Shown in pieces: positions 21,501 to 36,500 of a DNA stretch of 64,000 nt. The DNA lies in NCBI GenBank assembly GCA_964034945.1, contig OZ035961.1:4446001-4510000 (forward strand), read 5' to 3'. The stretch comes from Chrysopilus asiliformis. Lineage: Eukaryota; Arthropoda; Insecta; Diptera; Rhagionidae. The notes below the pieces were generated by a model. It was given only the letters and a program-made list of their open reading frames with translations. It was not told the DNA's origin and searched no databases. The position numbers and the translations under genes were made by a program. The stretch's first letter is position 1, and every line of letters starts with the position of its first letter.

Positions 21501-24500
21501 GGTAGTTGTTGATTTCAATCATCCTTACAATTATATAATCTTTATAGATTAGTCGTTTTTTTTATTTGCGTATAAAACCGGTTTCAAATTTTCTTTTTGA
21601 AGAACTAATTATAAAACATTATTTCTCTCCATGGGAGTACTTATTGTTCGTATTATTTATTTTTGAGCAAACATCAAATAATAAATTGGAAATATATGAG
21701 AGAAGCCTACACAAACAAACGAAAGCAATTAGAAATTATGATAAATAATATGACAAAACAAGTATCTTGACTTGAGTAGCAAGAACTTTTCTGTTGACAT
21801 TTTGTTCCCCACAGCAAACTCAATATGAAAACACATAAATTATCAAAAGAAAGTGTTGTGGGTTTCGTATTTACCACAAAACATGCTAAAAAAAAAGTAA
21901 AAATCATTTACAAAAATGAAAATATTTATGCATTAAATTTGAAACTTTAGCTGTGTTCTTAAGCCGTGCAGAATTAGCAATTCTGAATTTTGTATAATAA
22001 GAACGAATTGTAGAAATTTTGGCTGCATTGACCCCATTCGATTAACGTTTTTTATCGCATGAATAAAATATCTCACCAGAATGAGTTTTTGGGCAGAGCT
22101 TCATTGAATTTAAGTTCTTTACATGCCTTTCAACTGGTCTCAGCTTTTACAAAACATGAAATTTAAGAGGCAAAGAAGAGCAGGCGAAAAGAAATAGTCC
22201 TAAATATAGAAAAATCCTTTTTCAAAGCCTTTACAATCGTATTGTTTAATACTTAGACCAAATACCTCTAGTGACCGGTTTTCGCATTTTATCTATAATC
22301 AAATTTGGCTAACCCAGGTTAAGAACGCAGCTTTTATAACTGATAAGTAATGTAAATTGAAATCGTGTTTTTTAAAACAAGATCTCTGCCAAAATATCAA
22401 TTTTAAACGAAAAAAGTAACAAGAAAATACATTTTAGGAAAACAACAACTATACGAATCTTAAAGGAGCTGAAGTTTCATATTCTTTTTCAGTTATCCTC
22501 CTCGCCACTTTGCATGGGCGCAACAGAAAAAAAAGCTTCAAGAAGGCACAACAAAAAATTTTATACTTACGGGATTATACCACCATGGCGGCTTTTCGGG
22601 GGGCAATAAATGAAAATAATTCTCAGTGGCAAATATTGACATAGATGAAAAGATGAAAGCAAACAAATTTCTAAAATAGTAATAAAATGATTTACCGTGA
22701 TTTTTGTTTGTCCTAATGCCGGAGGCACGTCCAGATCTTTGGGGATATAAACATGTCCAAAATTGTGTCTATATTCGACACACCAAACTGCTAGCCAATC
22801 GATATCATAAACTGTTAAACTTCCAGGAAGCTGAATTTCGATGTCTTCTCCTTGATAGCCACGCAGCGGATCCAATGAACCCATTTCGTTTGGTACCTGA
22901 AAAAAAAGATTGAAAATTTTATGTTTAAATTTTTATGAAATTGAGTTTATTTTGGGAAAAATGTTTCTTTTATACACAGAACAGTTTATTTTTGGAATTG
23001 GAATTTGGAAACGAAATAATATAGAAAGAGATGTGGATATAGTGTCATAGCAAGGTGGCGTCAGGACTTGATATTGGAATTTTTGGATTTTGAGATTTTG
23101 TCTAATGAATGTTTTGTACTAGACCTAAAATTGTCATCTCTAAACCTGGATTTTAATGAATATTTTGTACTAGACCTAAATTTGTCACCTCTAAACGCCC
23201 CGCCCGTTTTGCTAGGCTACTAGAAGTTTCAAATCCATAAAAAAAATTACAACATCAACCTTGACGTTTTGGCGAATGTACACGAATCACTGTGAACGCG
23301 AGAATCTGCCGCGATTCGACGAAGTTGGGAACGTTTGGCTTACGCGGGTAAATGAGTTTAATTCTGCGTTTCGCTTCGTAGGAATCGCTCGCCAAACATT
23401 AATTCGTGTACTTGAGGATAAAAAGAATCAGATTTGTTTAAACAAAGTAATTTTAATATTAAACGTATGTACCTTAACTCCCATTATATTTGGCTCTGTT
23501 CCATTACCAACCCAGAAATACGCATCTGGGCCGGCGCCATCGTAATGAAGATTTGGAATGTAAAAAGTTTTTGCGTCTAAAACACTAATATTACTTGAAC
23601 GAAGACCATGAGCTAATCGTTTAAATTCGGGTAGAACTCGGGGTTTGGGCACATCCAGGCCAGGTGGTATAAACACTTCTCCGAAATCAACCTGTAAACA
23701 AAAATAATATATTTTAGTGAAAATCGTCAGGAAAATATTTTGAAATAATGTGAAAAATATAATTTAAATTTTTAGTTTCAATAATAAACGTATTTTTTTT
23801 TGCATCGAGAAAGTTTTTTTTAATTGGGGTTCTTTAGCGTGAAGTATTTTATTTACACCAATATGAAAATACCAATTTCTACCAGTTTGTATGCTTTATA
23901 TGGTATATCATATAGGAGTATATTAGATTTAGTATACCGTTTGTAACACATCGAACCAATCATGGAACACAGAAATGAACTACATCAGGGTGTCAGGGAT
24001 GACAACAGATTTTGATTTCCGCATGTCCATCCGTCTATCCGTCTGTCCGTCTGTCCGTCTGTCCGTCTGTCCGTCTGTCCGTCTGTCCGTCTGTCCGTCT
24101 GTCCGTCTGTCCGTCTGTCCGTCTGTCCGTCTGTCCGTCTGTCCGTCTGTCCGTCTGTCCGTCTGTCCGTCTGTCCGTCTGTCCGTCTGTCCATCTGTCC
24201 GTCTGTCCGTCTGTCCGTCCGTCCGTCCGTCTGTCCGTCTGTCTATCCGTCCTTGAACACCATAACTTTCGAAAGGATTGAGCTAAAGACTTAAAATTTG
24301 TATAGTTACGTTTCTCATAAATGGCTAGGCTAAGTTCTTGAATGGGCAAAATTGGACGATTCCTTCCCCCCTGCCTCATACGAACGAAACAGCTTTTTGC
24401 AATTTTCTCAGAAATATAAAATTTGTATTGGTAAAATTGTTTAGAATATGATTTTACATAACACCAAAATCCAATCGGACCACTCCTTTCCCCCTCTCCT

Positions 24501-27500
24501 ATGGAAATCGATTTTTTTTAAAATAAACATTGTGTCTGCCATCATATAGAGTATTTGACGATTGGCCCCTGGCAATTGTGGATTTTCTTAGGCTTTTTTT
24601 CTAAATTAGATGTTTTTTAAAGGTACAGAGAATTCCGTTTATTTTTTTTGTACAATTTTATTGTTAATTTTGCAAGATAAGATGTTCAGGTCTTTTTTTC
24701 TAAACATTGAAAGACATTTTAGATGTTGAAATATTTTATTGTTCTAAGTTTGAAAAAGGTCCTTCCGACATCACCTGAACTAAACCACATTTTATTAAAA
24801 TTACAATTTCAAGTAAAAACTTTTGGTACTCTATAGTAAAAGTTTTTACTTATTTTTATTTCGATTCGACTGTTTTGTGTTAGTGATGGAATCCTTTATG
24901 TCTTTTACACGGATGAAATTTCTAAATAACGTACAAAAATAGGTTGAAAAAAATTTCGGTACCGCAAACACCACAAAATCTTTTACTTGCTTTGTGACAT
25001 AATAGGATTGAAAAAGGATTGTGTCAGTGCCTTTAATGAAGTTATACATAAACTCATACGAAATATAATAAACTCAACAATACATACATACATACATAGA
25101 TAGTCAACTTTATAACAAATATATCCCACAATTGTATGAAATGCTAACAAAACATTGAAGCGAAAACCTTCTAACTTTGCTTACTTTGTTGGTTTTTGAG
25201 GCTTCTGGTTGAAATTCGTAAAATGGTAGATCTACAACAAAGCAACATAAAAGAGCCTTTGTTTTCATCATCATCTCATCATCAACATTATCGCCTGCCC
25301 GCCATCCCTTCTTGTCATTTGCTTGTAGTCGTATACCCATATAAACTGCTTGCAATTAGTTTAAAAGTTAAGAAAACCATAAAATTGTTTCTAATCCTAT
25401 CAGGAGTAAAAAAAAAATCTGCTACTGTAGAGCGGGTACAAAATCGGTTTTTTTTCGGTCCTGCACGGTTGTTTTGATTCAAAATAACCGTAAATAAATG
25501 TAACATAATTTTCTATTTTTACGGAAAATACTGTTTCCAGATTTCAAATAAACCTATTTGTCGAACAGACAGTTGGTGTCATTTTCAATTAGTTTGAAGA
25601 GCAAAAGTTAGAGAAAATTTTCCTGGTGCAGTTCCTGGAGGTTTCTGGTTGACATTTTCAAAAATTTGTCTTACAAGTAAGCATTATTAATTACTAATTA
25701 TTTTTATACATCCTTAGTTATGTGTGCAACTGTGCCGAACCGATTTCAAGGATTATTTTTATAATCGAAAGCTACCACTAAGTGCCGTTTGCACCAACAA
25801 AACTTAGCAACTTATGTACAACTTAAAAAATTTAAGTCGAAGAATTTCTACGGTTTAAGTAGGCTAACCACAACTTAATTTTTTAAGAATAATACGCGCA
25901 AACGGGCCTTAGTAGGTTTGACAAAAACTCCAAAACGTCGTGATTTTCACCTCCGTCTGCTATTTTTCCCTTCAAAAACTCGAAGTTAACTACGTACTAA
26001 AAATAATAAACGTCGCCGCATCAAATTTCTAGAGCTATTAATGAGTAGATAACCTTAATTGTTATAAAATATTTCCAAATTGTTTTGGGAGATGAAAAAG
26101 CGATTGCGCTAGGTTCTAGCTTTCGCAAATCTCGTTAGGATCCTATAATAATGTGAATATCTTGTTTTAAAGCTTATATTTAGCTTGCCTTTTTGTCTGT
26201 TTTTCAGGGTCAAATATTGTAGTAATTGAATTTTGACACACTTCCATCCATCTAGAAATTTGGCAAACATACGTAATTCCGGTGGCAATAGAACTCGCAT
26301 ACATCAAAAACAAAATGGTGGTTGTCAGGCACCATATTGTATTCATTAATTGTGCCAAGTTACCCGCCAATAAATATCCGTCTCGGGTTTTTTCTGATAT
26401 CTGATTAATTTTTTTCTCATATATTTTTATTATAATGGTTATTTGAATTCCGAACCTGAGTTTGAGATTTGAAAAAATCGATACGGTAGGTCCTATAAGG
26501 ATAACACAACTATTATTTTAGAAATTTAGCATTAATGGGTTTTTTTTTGGTTACTGATTCAGGAATCTAATGTCAGAATTTTCAGATTTTCGCCCGAAGG
26601 TTCTGTAAAAACCCGGCTATTTTCTTTTATGTATTTCTAAAACGATTGCAAAACACTTTGGCCCGATAACGATGAGTTCAAGTTCTAATTAAAATTTATT
26701 AATCTTTTTTCACACTTTTTTACTAGCTAATTACTAATTAAAACGCAAATAATTTAAAATTCATAATAAATGTTGGAGAAATACATTAAATCTCTCTTCA
26801 TAACGCTTTTTACCACATAAGAAAGGAAGAATTGTTTGAATAATTTTTATGTCATTAGCACATTTTGTTCAAGTAGGCATTTATGGTGACTTAAAATTTC
26901 CCATTTTTTTTTTGCCTAAAATGGTGCAAGGGGTGGTTCTTTTATGCTATGGCTCTGTTCTAATTCAATCACTCACGGAGAAAATTGAATGCCACGCGAT
27001 TCTTGAAAGAATGGAAGAAGGGCTGTAAGTACTTCAAAGTGAACGTGACATTAAGTGCGCTTCGGCTATGTTAAAAATCATTATGCAGCCACACGAAGTG
27101 GTTTAAAGCTGAGAAAGCTAAAAAGGACGAAATTTCTTTAATAATAAAATTAATATCATTTGGGAAGCTATGGTTTTTTTCAGATGAGGTGTGGAAGCGG
27201 CATGAAGTGGATATGAAATAAAATTTGAGGAGATGGAAGGACACTCTATTATCCTTTAAAAGTCTATTATTAATTAGTGTTATTGAATCAATTGTTGTTT
27301 TTAAAGACGTGGAAATTAAAGTTTCACTGATTCGATACCAGGCACAATTTTCCAGAAATTTTTAACAAAAAAGTATGGTTTGATTTTTACGAAAAACATC
27401 TTCGTGTAAACTTTCAGATCTGTTGCGAGCTATTGAGTTCACATATGTATGGCGAATGTATAATTGAGGCGTTAAAAGCTAGAGTGGACCAACCCACATG

Positions 27501-30500
27501 TCAAAATCGTGAATTTTTTTGTGTTTGAATCACTATTGCGCGTGAGTTTTTAGATAAAAATGTTTGGATGCACAAAAGAACATTTCAACATTGAGTAATA
27601 AAGTCCACAGAAATTTTTTTTTCCAAAAATTTACAGTCAATAATAGTACAAAAGTGGAAAAGCTTCAAAAACTCGATTATGTGGCTTGGTCCACTCTAGC
27701 TTTTAATGCCTCAATTGTATAACAAAGCGATGGCAAGCATGCGGATTGAAGCTAAAATAAAGGATTTGAGTTTATCGTAATTTCAATTTCTCACGTGTTT
27801 CAAAAACTCCAATTGCTGGTTTAGCATAAGTCCACATGCTAACGTACCTTCACTTATATAAATACTCTATTATGCTGTCATCAATCCAACATAAATCGTT
27901 ATCGATTAAATTGAGCAAACAAGTTCCACAAACGCACAAGGATTTCTCACCTAACAATTTAGTGACATTTACCAAAAATAAATAGTTGCTAAGTAAATGC
28001 GAATCAACTCACGAAAATAGTACAAAACTAATTGATCGTTATTCCATACCTACTATTAATAGTGCCACATTTTCGAATTTGTATCACGCAAAGAAAATCT
28101 ATTCAATAGTTATCTTTCAATGCTTCAATACCTATAAAAGGTAAAAAACACGAAAAATTAGAAATTATGGAATTTAGGAAAACAAAAAAAAAATGGATCG
28201 CTCATAAATCATGGACCAGACAATTTAATGATATCTACGAGAAATGCACATTATTTAGATCGTCAAATCGGGAAACTCTCTCTTAATATATCCAAATATC
28301 TATATAGAAAGGGGAGGAGGATACCAACCCTAAAATGGAGTTGTTACTGGTGCTGCCATTATATCCGTTATAGCGTGCATAAAACTGATGCTATGCATGC
28401 GCAACGGACCAAATCAAATTCGGTTTCCAATTCGCCTCCATGGCAGTTCCGTTGAACTCTCAGAAGCCCTTCGGGAGGACCTGCTGGGGGACACCACCCC
28501 ATTGCGCCGCCATAGACCAATTGGACCGCGCCCCCATTTGTTAACCCCCCTCTTTGGATCAGTTTCCCTTTAGCATGCTTTTGCGTTTTCACGTGATTCG
28601 CTGGGACGAGGTGAACAATACTTTTTAGGGTGGCATTCACTTCATATTCATGGGGCTAAATTTCCTGTCCCTTCTTCGCAAATATCCACATAACAAATGA
28701 TGGGTTACACCCGACGTTATCGACCGTTGGAAGCCGGAATAACGGCAGAAAGGACTAAAAGGACGAAATTTCCACAAAAAAGCCCCTAGTGTGGAGGAGA
28801 AAGGGATGCTTGCGCGCGCATTGAAAAGTTCTCCAGTGGAGCTTACGCTTTTATATGAGAATCCCACTACGATGAGGGTGGATGTGGATGCAAGCTTTCA
28901 TTTCATTATCCTTTACTTCGTGGGGGCCAGCAGTTTTTACCCACAGTATTCAATAACAATATGGTGTGTAAATGGGCCCACAAAATTTTCCGTATACTAT
29001 CATATATGTATCTCATGTATTTTTCTAATATTTGCGTGTGTTGCAAAGCAAATATGGTCGTGTAATCGACGAAGCCCATTGAAAAGCTATGTACATTGTT
29101 TGTTTTAATTTTATTTCCATGTGAGTATAGAAGCCGCCATTGTTATTTTATCCACCGTTTTCTTTTCTTAAAAATTATTTTTGTGGCATTTTTTGCACTA
29201 AATTAATATTTTTTTATGAATATTGAAAGCTTTTGACTATTGGTACGTGTATAATAAGAATGATTTTCTATTCGGCGTTTTTCAGGGGTAAATTATTAGG
29301 TACTATTTGGATTTTTAAAAAAAGAAATAAATAAAATCCTTGATTAAAAATGTCGGTTTTAAAATTAGTAAAAACTAAATGATTTACTTAAAGGTTACTG
29401 CGGTTGTTAAGTTATACTCAGGCTATTTATGAAACCAGATAAAATTACCGATTGCGTATTTGTTTTATAAATGCACCATTTAAATATTTTTTGTTAATTA
29501 TTGTTACATCACTTATACATCACTTTAATTATCGATAACTCGAAGTTTCCCAATATTACCTTCGATAAGTCGAATCTCGAACTCCTCGATAGCTCGTTTT
29601 TTCGTCAACCTCATATATCTCGAAAAAATTCGAGGAAAAATGTCTGTTTTTAGGGGCTATCCATAAAATATGTCACACTGGTCATCGGTCTTTTGAACCC
29701 TTCCCCCTCCCTACCCTATTTTATGCACAGCGCCTTACCTAATTGTAAAAAAATTGATAGAAACAGTCGCAAAGAATTTCAAGCAAATCGGTTCAATATT
29801 TTCGGAAAATTACGTAAATTTTTGCCACATTTGGAATTAGCGACACCAAATTATCTAAAAAATACTCTAATATCAAATGAATCAAATTGTTTGTCGCCAT
29901 ATATTTTTTTAAAAAATCAACATGTTTCCACTTATCGTTTCTGTAAGGAATAAACATAATTCCACAGAAAAATTTTAATTCATCTAGACATGCATTTTCT
30001 TTTCACGAAATTTTTTGTTGCGTTTTGTTACATTTTCTGGTTAAATAATACTGTACCGAGTAATTAATATGTTTGTAATATTTACCGTGAAACGCCTGCA
30101 CCATACTGAAAGCCACCTAATGTCCCGAATTCGTTTTCCCATTGGTAGACGGAGAATTATGTCTGTGTTATTGTGCGCTTGAAGAATTGGCGGGTCTCTG
30201 TAAAAAACAAAAAAAAAATCAACTTTTAACAATATTTGTGGGCGTTTTTACAAAGTTTTTTTACTGGTCGCACAATTTTTCCAGTTCGGGGAATCGTTAT
30301 TTTCCTTAAGCCTAAAAATATTTCAATTTTTGAATTTGGAATGTTTAATTACAAAAGTGTAGCTTTCAAAAACAAAAACCCATTTTCAGTAGGAATAATA
30401 ATGAGTAAGAATTAATTTTATTCTCGAATTTCGCAATCCTTGTGCTGTTTGAAATCTACATTTGAATACAAAGTTATATAGTTGCAATTTAAATGAAATT

Positions 30501-33500
30501 ATTTCGAAGATTGTTATAGAATAGCCCTAAGACAATACTAAATTATTCTATAAATTACTACACCTACTACATTTATACTCCATGCCTACTGATTTATAAT
30601 GTCGTCTTTGTTTCAATTGTGTTCAAGCTTCATGCCGGAATAAAAGCTCAATTCATCCATACAAATGGAAAATAGGCACGAAACCGACCTGGGATGGGAA
30701 TTGCGAACAGGAGTCCTTTGATGGCTTTTGTCGCTTGGTTCCAGAATTACACGGGAACACCGATCCGGTGGTGTTAAAGATACAAGGCTTGGACAGAAGA
30801 AACGTGCCAGTTACCGGCGTTAACATCGTTATTCCCCTCAGGAAAGGAACTAATAAAGCCCGGCACGTGGCGTGAACAATGAAACACATTAAAGTGGATT
30901 ACGTAGAAGTACGAATATCGAGTAGGATTGTCACAGGGAATACTAAAAGACGTACAAAATGCATAGTAGTTGAGAGGAGTTCTGCCCAAGCCACTAGCAC
31001 TCACTCAACCATTATTTTTATTCTCACTCCACAAGGATCCAAGGACTCAATTTTCAGTTGTTATGTGGGGCGTAGAGTATTAAACGGTTTTTTGCTTTTC
31101 TACAAAATCTTCCCGACCTTCTTTCGCCACTAGCTATTTTCCCTTTAACCCCGCAGCTCTGTATATCCATGATATTTTGATAGCAACGATATTCTGTGAT
31201 GATTGAATTGAAGATGAACAAAAATATACTATTCTTTAAAAATACCAAGCAGCAAATTTAATATTGGTTACCAATAGTATACGAAATCTGTGAGTGCGCA
31301 TATTATGTTACGGCGACGGTACTATACCTTACTCAAAACATAACAAAAGCTATAATTGCCAATCTGGCAATCATTGGAGACCCGTATGGTAATATTCGTA
31401 TCAAAATTCGAACAGTTGTACCAAAATTCCAGTTTGAAGTCAAACTTTCCAATAAGATTTTTTAAAATTTATTCCAATCGGATTTTGATGTATGGAAGTT
31501 TTATGTAGAATCATATCCTAAATAACTTTTGTTCTTGGACTTTTTTGATGAGATGCACCGTTTTTGCGATATTTACAAAAAACGATTTCGTTCGTATGGG
31601 GGGTACCCCCCCTAATGGTCCATTTTTGCCCATTAACGAACTTGGCCTCGCATTTTACGAAAAACGGATCTGTGCAAACTTTCAAGTCTGTAGCTCAATC
31701 CGTGCGCCCGCAATCCGCGCCACAGACAGACGGACAGACAGACAGACGGACGGACATGCAGAAATTAAATATTTTTATCATTCTAAACACACTGGTGTAA
31801 TTCATTTTTTTGTGCGATGACGGGATCTTGGCGTTACAAACGGTAAGGCAAATCTAATATACCCTTTGGTTTCACCATACGGGTATAAAAATCGCGAAAA
31901 ATTATGTCTAGTTTATAAACACTGCAAATTTCTATTATTGTCTACAATACCTGAGTATAATTTTTCCCAATCTGAATCAAGGTATGATACCTTATAATGT
32001 GACAATACTATATTGGTCATAATTGGGTAAAATTCTTTGTCGTTATGGATAAACAATTTAAGCATCTGAGGAGGCTTGATGAGCCAAAGGTGGACAACAC
32101 TGGTCTAGAAAGATTGAGCTCATACCACAACTGCTACTTGGGTTTAACATATCCCTCAAAATGAAATTTTGAATCCCTTCATCCAGATTTCCCTACAGGA
32201 TCAATGAATTCGAATGTCGCTAGGCGACAGTATTGATGACGAAAACTGACAGCGCTTATGATTCAGTCTTTTGATGCTATATCATACTATGTTGCACACA
32301 TATAAGAGAAGAAAAAAATTCATTGATTTTTATAAATTCCAAAGTTTTTCAATCCCAAAAAATAACCCTAAAAACTATGAATTAGTATATAGCGAAAATA
32401 AATCTGAAAATTCTGACAATCCATATCCTGGTGACTTTTTTTTACGATGTTCAATTTTTCCTCAATCTTGAAATTTTTATCAAATTCTTCGCACACAGAT
32501 TCAAGATTGTTCATCCTTGATATACCAATGGAGTTGAATTCTTTAAGGAAATATTTTTTCGACTAATGAGGTTATTTGAGATCTCTCAAAAGGCATCATA
32601 AAAAAATCAATCCACTATTTTTAGATGCATTTGGGAAAGAATGAATGGTACCATATTTTGATGCTCCGATCTGGGAAATACAGACTATTTGTGTAGAAAA
32701 AACTGAGAAAAACCAAATCGTATATCGCATGTGATTAAATGAAAGCATTTTTAAGATACGTTAAAAATTGTTTAAAAAAATTAACAGAGCATCAGTTTTA
32801 ATCTTGATGAAAATATTCAAAGGAATTTAATCGAATTGAATGAATAGACGCGTGGAGGAAACTATAACTCAATTAAGACATAATCCAATGAATCCTTTTA
32901 TTATTCTCACAATGAATGCAGCACTTCCTATAGTAGATACTTCAGTATATGTCTCCTGGTTATAAAAAGGGATCTATACGAAATTTAAGGAGATTTTTCA
33001 AATGCGTCAACTAAGCGGTGTTCAAAGTAACTGGTTTACTGGATGTCATTAACCATTTAGGAAAATGCAAGGATAACATGTATACCCGAAACATTAAGTC
33101 ATTAAAATGCAGAAAAGGGTTCGTAAACACTCCGGACATGAATTTAAATTCACTAAACTGACTGATAGAATTATTATCAGCTGAAAATCATTAGTACCGG
33201 GGACGAAGACCCCTTTAAGAGACCATAATGCGTGATGAGTTTTCGGGGCAGTGAAAGTTAAAAAAAAATGTATGGGTTGGTATTTGCTTGAAAAGCCAGC
33301 ACAGATAATTTTAGATAATTCAAAACTTTTTAGACTTTGAATAATTAATGAGAATAAGTGAAGATTGTTTTATTGGATTAATTTAATGATTGATATCGAG
33401 AAGTTTTTCGGCGCTATGTTTGTATCAGACGAGGCATCAGGTGCGAAAAATGTGGGAAATTTAAATAAATTTTAATAAGGATATTCACTTCACCTAGCAA

Positions 33501-36500
33501 AACCGTCACAAATGTCGCAAATTGAGGTGCAGTGAATACCCTTAATGTTTTCTCTGGCAGACACAAATACCACGGGTGTGGAATCGTTTTGAAAAAACCC
33601 CCAACTCCGACTTCGGAGTGGGTTTTTCAAAGACCAGCTCCGACTCCGCCCTTGACTTTAACTTCAAGTGTATTCTATTGGCTGCGTTCAGACGAGGTTG
33701 AAACTGGTTGACTTCACCAAGTTTCCACTCGATTTTACGGGCCAGACGCTATCGGGTGTATGCGGGGAATTCACCTGCTGGCTAGGCCGGGTGAACTTGG
33801 TTGAAAACACATACACCCATAGAGTTCAATGGTGGGGGTTCACAAAATTTTTCTTGCTACATGCACACATTGACATAGCATGTGTAAATATACTGCAGTG
33901 CAAAAGTTGAAAAACACTACGTGAGAACGCAAGCAAGTTTTTTCACCCAGAGTAACTTGGTTGACTTCAACCAGTTTCAACCTCGTCTGAACGCAGCCAT
34001 TAAGATACAAAATTGTAAAACAGCTATTTATGAAAATGAAAATGAAACTGAGATAATTTAAAAGAAATGAATTAATACAATTCGATCTCGAGAGGTTTTT
34101 TTTATTTTGAGAAAAAGCTCGATTTTTCAAGAAGACTAAAAACAAAGATAAAAGAAAACAAAAGTTTCATTTTCGTAGAAGATAACAGCTAATAATAATA
34201 TTAATTAATAGATTAAAAACTAACCTAATTTACAATAACAAAAAAATATTTGAAAAACGAATTATCGGGAATTTGTATTAAAAAATAGAATAGTTTCTGA
34301 TATGTCCGGCTTCATTCCTGCTCTAAAATCCGATCTTAAGTTTTTGAGGGCTGAAAACCAACGCTTTACGGACCCTTGAGTCGGTGGCAACATCACGTAG
34401 CAATTCTTTGTAACAATGAATCAAATTTTAGAACTTTTTAGTTTAAAAATTAAACTTTTGAAGTTGAAAATTTCACTTTTTTATCTTTTTGGTTGAATTT
34501 TTAAACTTTTTAGTTTAAAATCTAAAATATATGTCCACAAAATTTTATTTTAGAAAAGGTCAACCATTTAGTTTAAAATTTAAACCTGAATTTTAAAAAA
34601 ATAGCTTTTAATGTTCAAATTTCTCTATATAAACTCTGAAAAGTTGAAAAACTCGTGAAATATTTCACAGTACTATTAGCTTTTCTTATTCCCTTTCCCC
34701 TACACCCTCCGTTATAATTTTTCGAAGTTTTTTGTATATCGATTTTTGTACTGTCGTCACACTACCCAAGCAGCATTTTTGTCAACCGTGACATAAACGT
34801 TGCCTGTCTACCTGTAAAAGTGTGGCGTGTTTTATAAACAGCCTCTAAAGAACAAAAAAAAAAACGATTTTCTGAATAAAAAAACTTTTCTAATTAAATC
34901 GTAATATGACCGGTACTGATGAGAGTTTTTTTTACAAAAGCAAACATTCGTTCTTAATCCCTATAAAATTTCAATCCTCAAATTTTTTTTTAAATCGCTC
35001 ATTATTATTAAAGTCTATATTCGACTAATATTTATGTCAAATCAGCAGCTTTTCCCCCTTTATTTTTTGTCCTTCTATCAAATCAAATGGAGAAGTACCA
35101 TCCCGATCTATGCGAGTCCCTCGTTCATATTTACACATTATGAAAAAATGTACGCACGAGACAAAAAAAAAAACAACAACCGCCTATAGAGATATCGTTT
35201 GCATCTTCAACAAAACGAATTTCATTCACTAAGTATCTAAAATGTATTAGGGTTGAGATTTGCCGGTTTTTTCCCTTTTATCCGTTTTTCATTCTGTGTT
35301 ATGTGGGGATGAAACTGATTACGTTGGTAAGTTGTTTTCTCCCCTGAGAAAAGGATCCATTATACGCTTCTCTTGTACGTGCGTGAAAACCTATACTTTT
35401 TCCTATGCTATTCGATTTACGTGTGTGTTTCAAAATCAGGATAATACAGCCATCCCAGCCCAGATTTTATGTATGAAACAACGAGACATCAATTGATTGA
35501 GTTCATCACTGCGTATCAAATAAATTTTGATGGGAGAATATAAATATGAAACATATTATAAGGATAGGATTTTACGGACAATACAGACAGACAGTTTAAG
35601 CCTTAAACCGACTATACATTGGGATTTTTGGAGGTATGGATTTCATGGTTTTTTTTTTGAGCAATCGGTTAGCTGTGGATCTTTAATATTGAGTTTCACT
35701 GGCATGTTTGCCTTTGGGGGACAGATACTTCCGAAAAGATGTTTTTTCACGTGAACGAGGGTTTTACGTATGAGTTTTTTCTTTTTGACTTTTTTTTATA
35801 TAATATTCATTCGATATAAACGTTTATTTTTTGCTGAACGATCTCTTTAGTTTCACGCTTGTTGAATCCATTCATAATTAGAATAAAGGAAAATCTAAGC
35901 GTTAATTCTTATTTTAGCTTTGCTGAATTTATAAGATTTGATTGATAGCGCAAGGCATTTCTTTTAAGGAAATCCCGGTTCTTTGAATTTCCAGGGAGTG
36001 TTAGGTATTGTGGATAGGATACAAGCGTAACAATTGGAAAGCCAGTGTAGTTTATTAAATTAGGCATGCACGTGTGATTTTTTTTTTCACTTTGATATGT
36101 TATAAAGTGAAAGATGAAAAACAATTTTTTTTTCACATTTCTTTATTATTTGCCACAATAGAGATTTTTTGTCTAAGTTTTTACTGGCAACATGGAAGTT
36201 TATTCCCGACTACTGATTTTTTAAACGCAATTTGAATAATAAATTACCCCTTTCTCCGTTCATCTACCCCCTCCTCTGCTATCTCCTAGATCACTGATGG
36301 AATTTTGATCAGGTATTCACAATTGAAGGGGTTGTCCACCCACTGTCCGTCTCTTGTCAACTGTCCGTCTCTTGTAGGCCCCCCTCTCCCACTCCCTCTG
36401 TTAACTCCTGAATCGCTGACGCAATTTTCAACAGGTTCTTACCAATAGATTAAAAGTATTACCGCGAGTTGGAAGCAGAGGTCGTAGGAATGTTCTGTAC

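Larger units (their letters stand above)
23692..30085 (-). other. Exon 4 to exon 5 intron of the Skeletor-like gene (6.4 kb)
   Basis: Contains the dispersed repeat with minisatellite (23920-24500), a second dispersed repeat (26180-26300), the inverted-repeat element 27462-27716 and a more GC-rich block near 28300-28900. Short frames in the GC-richer block show no domain or splice evidence. No nested gene recognised. Confidence 0.55.

Noticed and set aside
24024..24250. CRISPR-like array
   Set aside because: Continuous 8-bp tandem without spacers, in an insect intron.
23975..24379. Long frames on both strands made of repeated RLSVCPSV or DGQTDRRT units
   Set aside because: Translation of an 8-bp minisatellite; all frames are open by arithmetic, not coding.
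28368..28640. 90-codon minus frame with Gly/Pro-rich text
   Set aside because: Falls in a GC-richer intronic block; no family resemblance and no consistent splice sites.
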